Shown here piece after piece: positions 60,957-64,000 of a stretch of 64,000 nt of DNA (its first letter is position 1; each line of letters opens with the position of its first letter). Both the position numbers and the translations under genes were made by a program. The stretch is from Pseudomonadota bacterium. GTDB lineage: Bacteria > Bdellovibrionota > UBA1018. Under the pieces are notes generated by a model. The model was given only the letters and a program-made list of their open reading frames with translations. It did not search any database and had not been told where the DNA came from. The stretch spans positions 1 to 64,000 of the forward strand of contig JAIXQO010000009.1 in NCBI GenBank assembly GCA_027485695.1, read 5' to 3'.

Positions 60957-62456
60957 TTATCGAGAGACATTCTCAGTGGTCGATTTTAGTTTTAGCTTCA
61001 GACCGCTCTCCAAGAGCTCCCTGGACACTCGATCGGCACCCGCTCTCACTACAGCTCCAGACTTGAAATTGAGACGAAAAACATGAGAGTGCTTCGTCCT
61101 ATTTTTATCGATCACCGTCGAAACTACATCAGCCAATCGGCGGCCGTAACTACGACCGCTCCTGTTTTCGTCCGATGTTTCTAGTCCGGTTTTAAACTCT
61201 CTTTGATAGTCCGACCATTTTTCGAGCGAAGAGACTTGCTCACCTTCAGCTTCCGGACGCATATAGAGCACTAAGTCACCCGAATTCACCAATCCCTCCC
61301 AAGCACTTTCAAACTTGTGGATGGACGCATTAAACTTCAGCTCTGCCCATTTTCTCTCTTCTTGAGTACTGAGTTTCTGGTTCCATTTTTGAGCGACTTG
61401 ATCAACCCAAGATGTTTTGCCCAGGTCTTTCCACACCTGCTCGGGAAAATCGCGGGCCGATGATACCGAGAAACGAGCCTTCTGAAACGGGTTTCCCAAT
61501 TGTTCGTAGTTGCTGATTCCATCGCCCAAAAACAGGACTATTTTTTTATCAGTCCGCTTACTTTGACTAAGCCACTTACGCGCTTGGGCAAACTCTTCGA
61601 CATACTCATCGCCACTCAAATAAGAGTCGATGGTACCTCGCGTGGGTTTCTCAATTTTGCAACGAATCGCCTTAAAATGAATGGAACGCCCGGCGAAATC
61701 TTCTGCGACTTGCCGGGTCAGGCGACCAACAGCACTCGCCACATCCGATGGGGCACCTAGCATCGAATGTGAAGTATCTAAAATCACCGCTACCCAGATG
61801 TCGTCCGTACTTCCCGGATTCATTTTCATTGCCTGACCAAACAGACTAGGTAAGCCCGATTTTCCTTCAGAACTGGAAGATGCACGCGCATGCGGCCGAA
61901 CTACCGGCGGTTTTTTCTGCGAAGAATCACCCTTTGATGGATGGGTCTGTACCTGGCTCGGACTAACAGGGGAACTCAGATCGTCGTCGCCTCTTGAACC
62001 CGGGGCATGCCCTTGCTCAGGGGTTATCAACGAACCTGGAATGACCGGGGCCTGTGGAGACTTGTCGGGGACACGCTCCAGCGAACCCGGTATCTTACTC
62101 TCTATCTGAGAGACCTGAAACGACAGGCGATGGGGCCCATCTTCGGTTGCGGAACCCATTCGACAACTGACGCAATCCATTTGCCTGGACTTGGACTTTG
62201 CTTGCGGGCAGTTCGATTCGCTTTCTCCAAACTCGAAATGCTTCCGAAGCCCCTCACACCAACACTTGGTATAGACACGTATGTAGCGATTCGTCTGCGC
62301 ATCGCGCCTGAGCGGAGGGCCAATCGGCTCGTGCCCGCCACAGAGCTTGAGCGCTTCATCGTAATTCGTAGTCGCGCGAGGGGGCTCCGCCGCCACCGCA
62401 CCTAGCGCCACCAGCAGTAACGAGCTAAATAAACTTCTCAGAGAACTCGCCCTCAC
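60957..62456 (-). CDS. Exported von Willebrand A-domain protein with N-terminal cysteine motif
   Basis: A 499-residue protein with a signal peptide ([15 protein letters not shown]). The N-terminal domain has CxC-x15-C-x11-CxxC (C65, C67, C83, C95, C98), like the convergent OmpA-like protein. A Pro/Ser-rich linker (about 120-205) precedes a VWA-like domain with the MIDAS motif DTSHS (227-231) and a second acidic strand, VLFLGDGIS. Predicted to bind a protein or divalent metal in the periplasm or at the surface. The start lies 32 bases inside the end of spoVR. Confidence 0.7.
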   Translation of the reverse strand: MRASSLRSLFSSLLLVALGAVAAEPPRATTNYDEALKLCGGHEPIGPPLRRDAQTNRYIRVYTKCWCEGLRKHFEFGESESNCPQAKSKSRQMDCVSCRMGSATEDGPHRLSFQVSQIESKIPGSLERVPDKSPQAPVIPGSLITPEQGHAPGSRGDDDLSSPVSPSQVQTHPSKGDSSQKKPPVVRPHARASSSSEGKSGLPSLFGQAMKMNPGSTDDIWVAVILDTSHSMLGAPSDVASAVGRLTRQVAEDFAGRSIHFKAIRCKIEKPTRGTIDSYLSGDEYVEEFAQARKWLSQSKRTDKKIVLFLGDGISNYEQLGNPFQKARFSVSSARDFPEQVWKDLGKTSWVDQVAQKWNQKLSTQEERKWAELKFNASIHKFESAWEGLVNSGDLVLYMRPEAEGEQVSSLEKWSDYQREFKTGLETSDENRSGRSYGRRLADVVSTVIDKNRTKHSHVFRLNFKSGAVVRAGADRVSRELLESGLKLKLKSTTENVSR

Positions 62457-63945
62457 TGACGTGATCCTCCGACGGCGAGTAGGTGTAGACTTTTTTCTGC
62501 CCCTCGTTCTCCGTCTCGAGGTTCACCGTGCGGCGCCAGATTGCGGCAATAGAACGCATGGTTTCGCGCGTCCACTTGACGTCGAGATCCATACCCATGT
62601 GTTTATGCTGGAGTCTGAGTTCGCCACGATTGTTGTCGTTGCCATCCACTACGTAGATGAACGGCTGACCGCGGTTCGTGAGCGAGAACAGAAGTTTTTC
62701 TTTGGTCTTGGCGAAATCGCGATCGACGATCTCATATTGGTTCGTGCGACGGTTGAACGCGTAGTTGTACATCTGCATCCGGTCCATGAACTCAGGAGTC
62801 ATGTACTGATCGATGAACGTCACGTCGTTGCAGACTTTGCGAACCTCAAAGATTTTCTGGCGTCCGAGACCCAGTTTTTTGTCCCAGCTCGCTTTTTCTC
62901 GCAGATTATCGCACTCGTCGTATTCCTTACCGAATGCGCCGCGATTCCAGCGATCCTCAATATCCCGAAACAACTCGATGCCGATCTTATAAGGATTGAT
63001 TCGGCCCGGCTGCGTCGCAAGCGTCCCCGCGTGGTGGTCACAAAAATCGATGATCTCACTCGCCTTGAGCGCTTTTTCCGTCATGATTTTCGAGTGCCAG
63101 TAAGAGGCCCAGCCCTCGTTCATGATCTTGGTCTGCGCTTGCGGCGCAAAATAATAAGCCTCGTCCCGAAGCATCGCGAGCACGTCGTGCTCCCACTCCT
63201 CAAGCGGGCTGTTCTCGAGCAAGAAAAGCAGCACGTCCTTTTGCGGTTCGGCCGGGTTTTTCTTATCTTGTTTCTGCTGGTCGGCGAGTTTCTTGCGCTG
63301 TTCGGCCAAGAATTCAGGCGGGTTGATGTACTTCTCCATGTAGGAGCGCTCGTTTTTCAGGCGCCCCACGTCGCTTGCGGGCTTGTCCTCATCCGACGCT
63401 TTTTCTTCACGCTTGGGATTCTGGAATGGGAGAAAAGGATCGATGAGATTCTCGATCGCGAGTACCCAATCAATGAACTGCTCGACGCGGTCCACTCCGT
63501 ACTTGTCCATCAGGTTACGGATTCGAACCGCGTGGTTCGCCATGGTGTCTAGCATCTTGCGATTGGTTTTCGAGAACCAGTAGTTGTTCTTGAAAAAATC
63601 CACGTGGCCGTAGACGTGCGCCATGACAGTCTTCTGATCAACCATCATGTTGGATTTCATCAAGTAGGCATATGACGGATTGGTGTTGATCACCATCTCG
63701 TAGATCTTCTGAAGACCATACTCATAGCCCTTAGACAACTGATCGAAATCCATTCCGAAACGCCAGTGCGGATAACGGATCGGAAATCCGCCATAAGCCG
63801 CGAATGCGTTCATCTGATCGTGATCGATCATCTCGAAAATCGTATCAAAGAAATCGAGCCCGTATCCGCGCGCGTACCCTTCGATCTCCTCGCGGAGTTT
63901 CTTAAGATCTGGAGTGAGATCAGTGGAGTCAAATCCGTATGACAT
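62425..63945 (-). CDS. spoVR: SpoVR-family protein
   Basis: A 506-residue cytoplasmic protein alike to SpoVR/YcgB over its length: [28 protein letters not shown] near 28-55, [76 protein letters not shown]. The conserved His and Glu residues suggest metal binding, but no activity is established. In B. subtilis it affects spore cortex; in proteobacteria it belongs with the PrkA kinase and YeaH/YhbH. A gene end 5 bases upstream fits that operon. A Lys/Glu insertion near 180-240 is longer than usual. Confidence 0.95.
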   Translation of the reverse strand: MSYGFDSTDLTPDLKKLREEIEGYARGYGLDFFDTIFEMIDHDQMNAFAAYGGFPIRYPHWRFGMDFDQLSKGYEYGLQKIYEMVINTNPSYAYLMKSNMMVDQKTVMAHVYGHVDFFKNNYWFSKTNRKMLDTMANHAVRIRNLMDKYGVDRVEQFIDWVLAIENLIDPFLPFQNPKREEKASDEDKPASDVGRLKNERSYMEKYINPPEFLAEQRKKLADQQKQDKKNPAEPQKDVLLFLLENSPLEEWEHDVLAMLRDEAYYFAPQAQTKIMNEGWASYWHSKIMTEKALKASEIIDFCDHHAGTLATQPGRINPYKIGIELFRDIEDRWNRGAFGKEYDECDNLREKASWDKKLGLGRQKIFEVRKVCNDVTFIDQYMTPEFMDRMQMYNYAFNRRTNQYEIVDRDFAKTKEKLLFSLTNRGQPFIYVVDGNDNNRGELRLQHKHMGMDLDVKWTRETMRSIAAIWRRTVNLETENEGQKKVYTYSPSEDHVSEGEFSEKFI

Positions 63946-63950
63946 TCGCC

Positions 63951-64000
63951 CTACTTACCTTTTCCGAGGAAATCCTTGATGGATTGAAGGATTCCTTCTT
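63951..64000 (-). CDS. 3' end of the gene upstream of spoVR (perhaps YeaH/YhbH family)
   Basis: Only the last 15 codons lie in the window (ending IKDFLGKGK and TAG at 63953-63951), 5 bases before the spoVR ATG. The close spacing shows an operon. In many bacteria the gene before spoVR is the DUF444 gene yeaH/yhbH, after prkA; that identity is inferred from gene order only. Confidence 0.45.
   Translation of the reverse strand, partial: EGILQSIKDFLGKGK

Noticed and set aside
62461..63552. A 363-codon plus-strand frame across spoVR
   Set aside because: It is the mirror of the well-conserved spoVR gene and shows no family features.
52324..63945. Evidence of sporulation from SpoIID and SpoVR
   Set aside because: Both families are widespread in non-sporulating Gram-negatives, and no sporulation sigma factor or coat gene is seen.
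1..64000. CRISPR array, complete insertion sequence, rRNA operon or prophage
   Set aside because: No regularly spaced repeats, transposase gene with terminal repeats, rRNA sequence or phage structural genes were found.

Overview
The window looks like chromosome from a Gram-negative, outer-membrane bacterium with roughly balanced base composition. The mixture of secreted cysteine-containing proteins, small beta-barrels, SpoIID/LytB and SpoVR proteins, and a cdaA-cdaR-glmM operon with tilS, ftsH, pdxJ, nnr and tsaE around it would fit the Bdellovibrionota or a related deep branch of the old Deltaproteobacteria. That placement is inference; there is no rRNA gene here to settle it.

Region 1 (1-11.9 kb) holds a creatininase-family enzyme, a tRNA-Leu(GAG) with a clear promoter, an erythromycin-esterase-like secreted protein, several secreted or outer-membrane proteins, a SEC-C protein, and two tyrosine recombinases of XerC/XerD size. 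One (8789-9727) has all six catalytic residues; the other (4731-5651) has lost three. A 28-bp sequence at 11716-11743 matches the Xer/dif layout, with a central TGTATA and ATAA/TTATGT flanks. I read this as the chromosome dimer resolution site, so the window probably spans the replication terminus.

Region 2 (11.9-38.8 kb) is housekeeping and mostly on the minus strand, as expected for leading-strand genes on this side of dif. It contains bamB with a YfgM-like gene; a long run rrf2 - cysteine desulfurase - MnmA-like - mtaB - rnc - era - der (tRNA thiolation and methylthiolation joined to ribosome-assembly GTPases); a set of secreted proteins with a tandem paralogue pair; and tilS, ftsH, cdaA, cdaR, glmM, pdxJ, nnr and tsaE (c-di-AMP synthesis next to cell-wall precursor and maintenance functions). 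A 24-bp perfect inverted repeat carries the glmM Shine-Dalgarno sequence in one arm.

Region 3 (38.8-62.5 kb) begins beside a tRNA(CAT) gene followed by three tight hairpins and tRNA-like debris. It is mostly on the plus strand, is rich in exported proteins, and looks accessory in its first half. It has a papain-like protease, a lysozyme-inhibitor-like protein divergent from a peptidoglycan amidase, an exported GNAT-like protein, a phytochelatin-synthase-like protein, two M50-like membrane proteins and a possible structured RNA. From about 49.8 kb the genes become more compact and enzymatic: hydrolase, methyltransferase, SGNH esterase, SpoIID, MFS transporter, RDD protein, then the overlapping trio pseudouridine synthase, CorA and Gfo/Idh/MocA oxidoreductase. 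A convergent OmpA-like/VWA pair shares a cysteine motif. Region 4 (62.4-64 kb) is spoVR and the 3' end of the gene before it.
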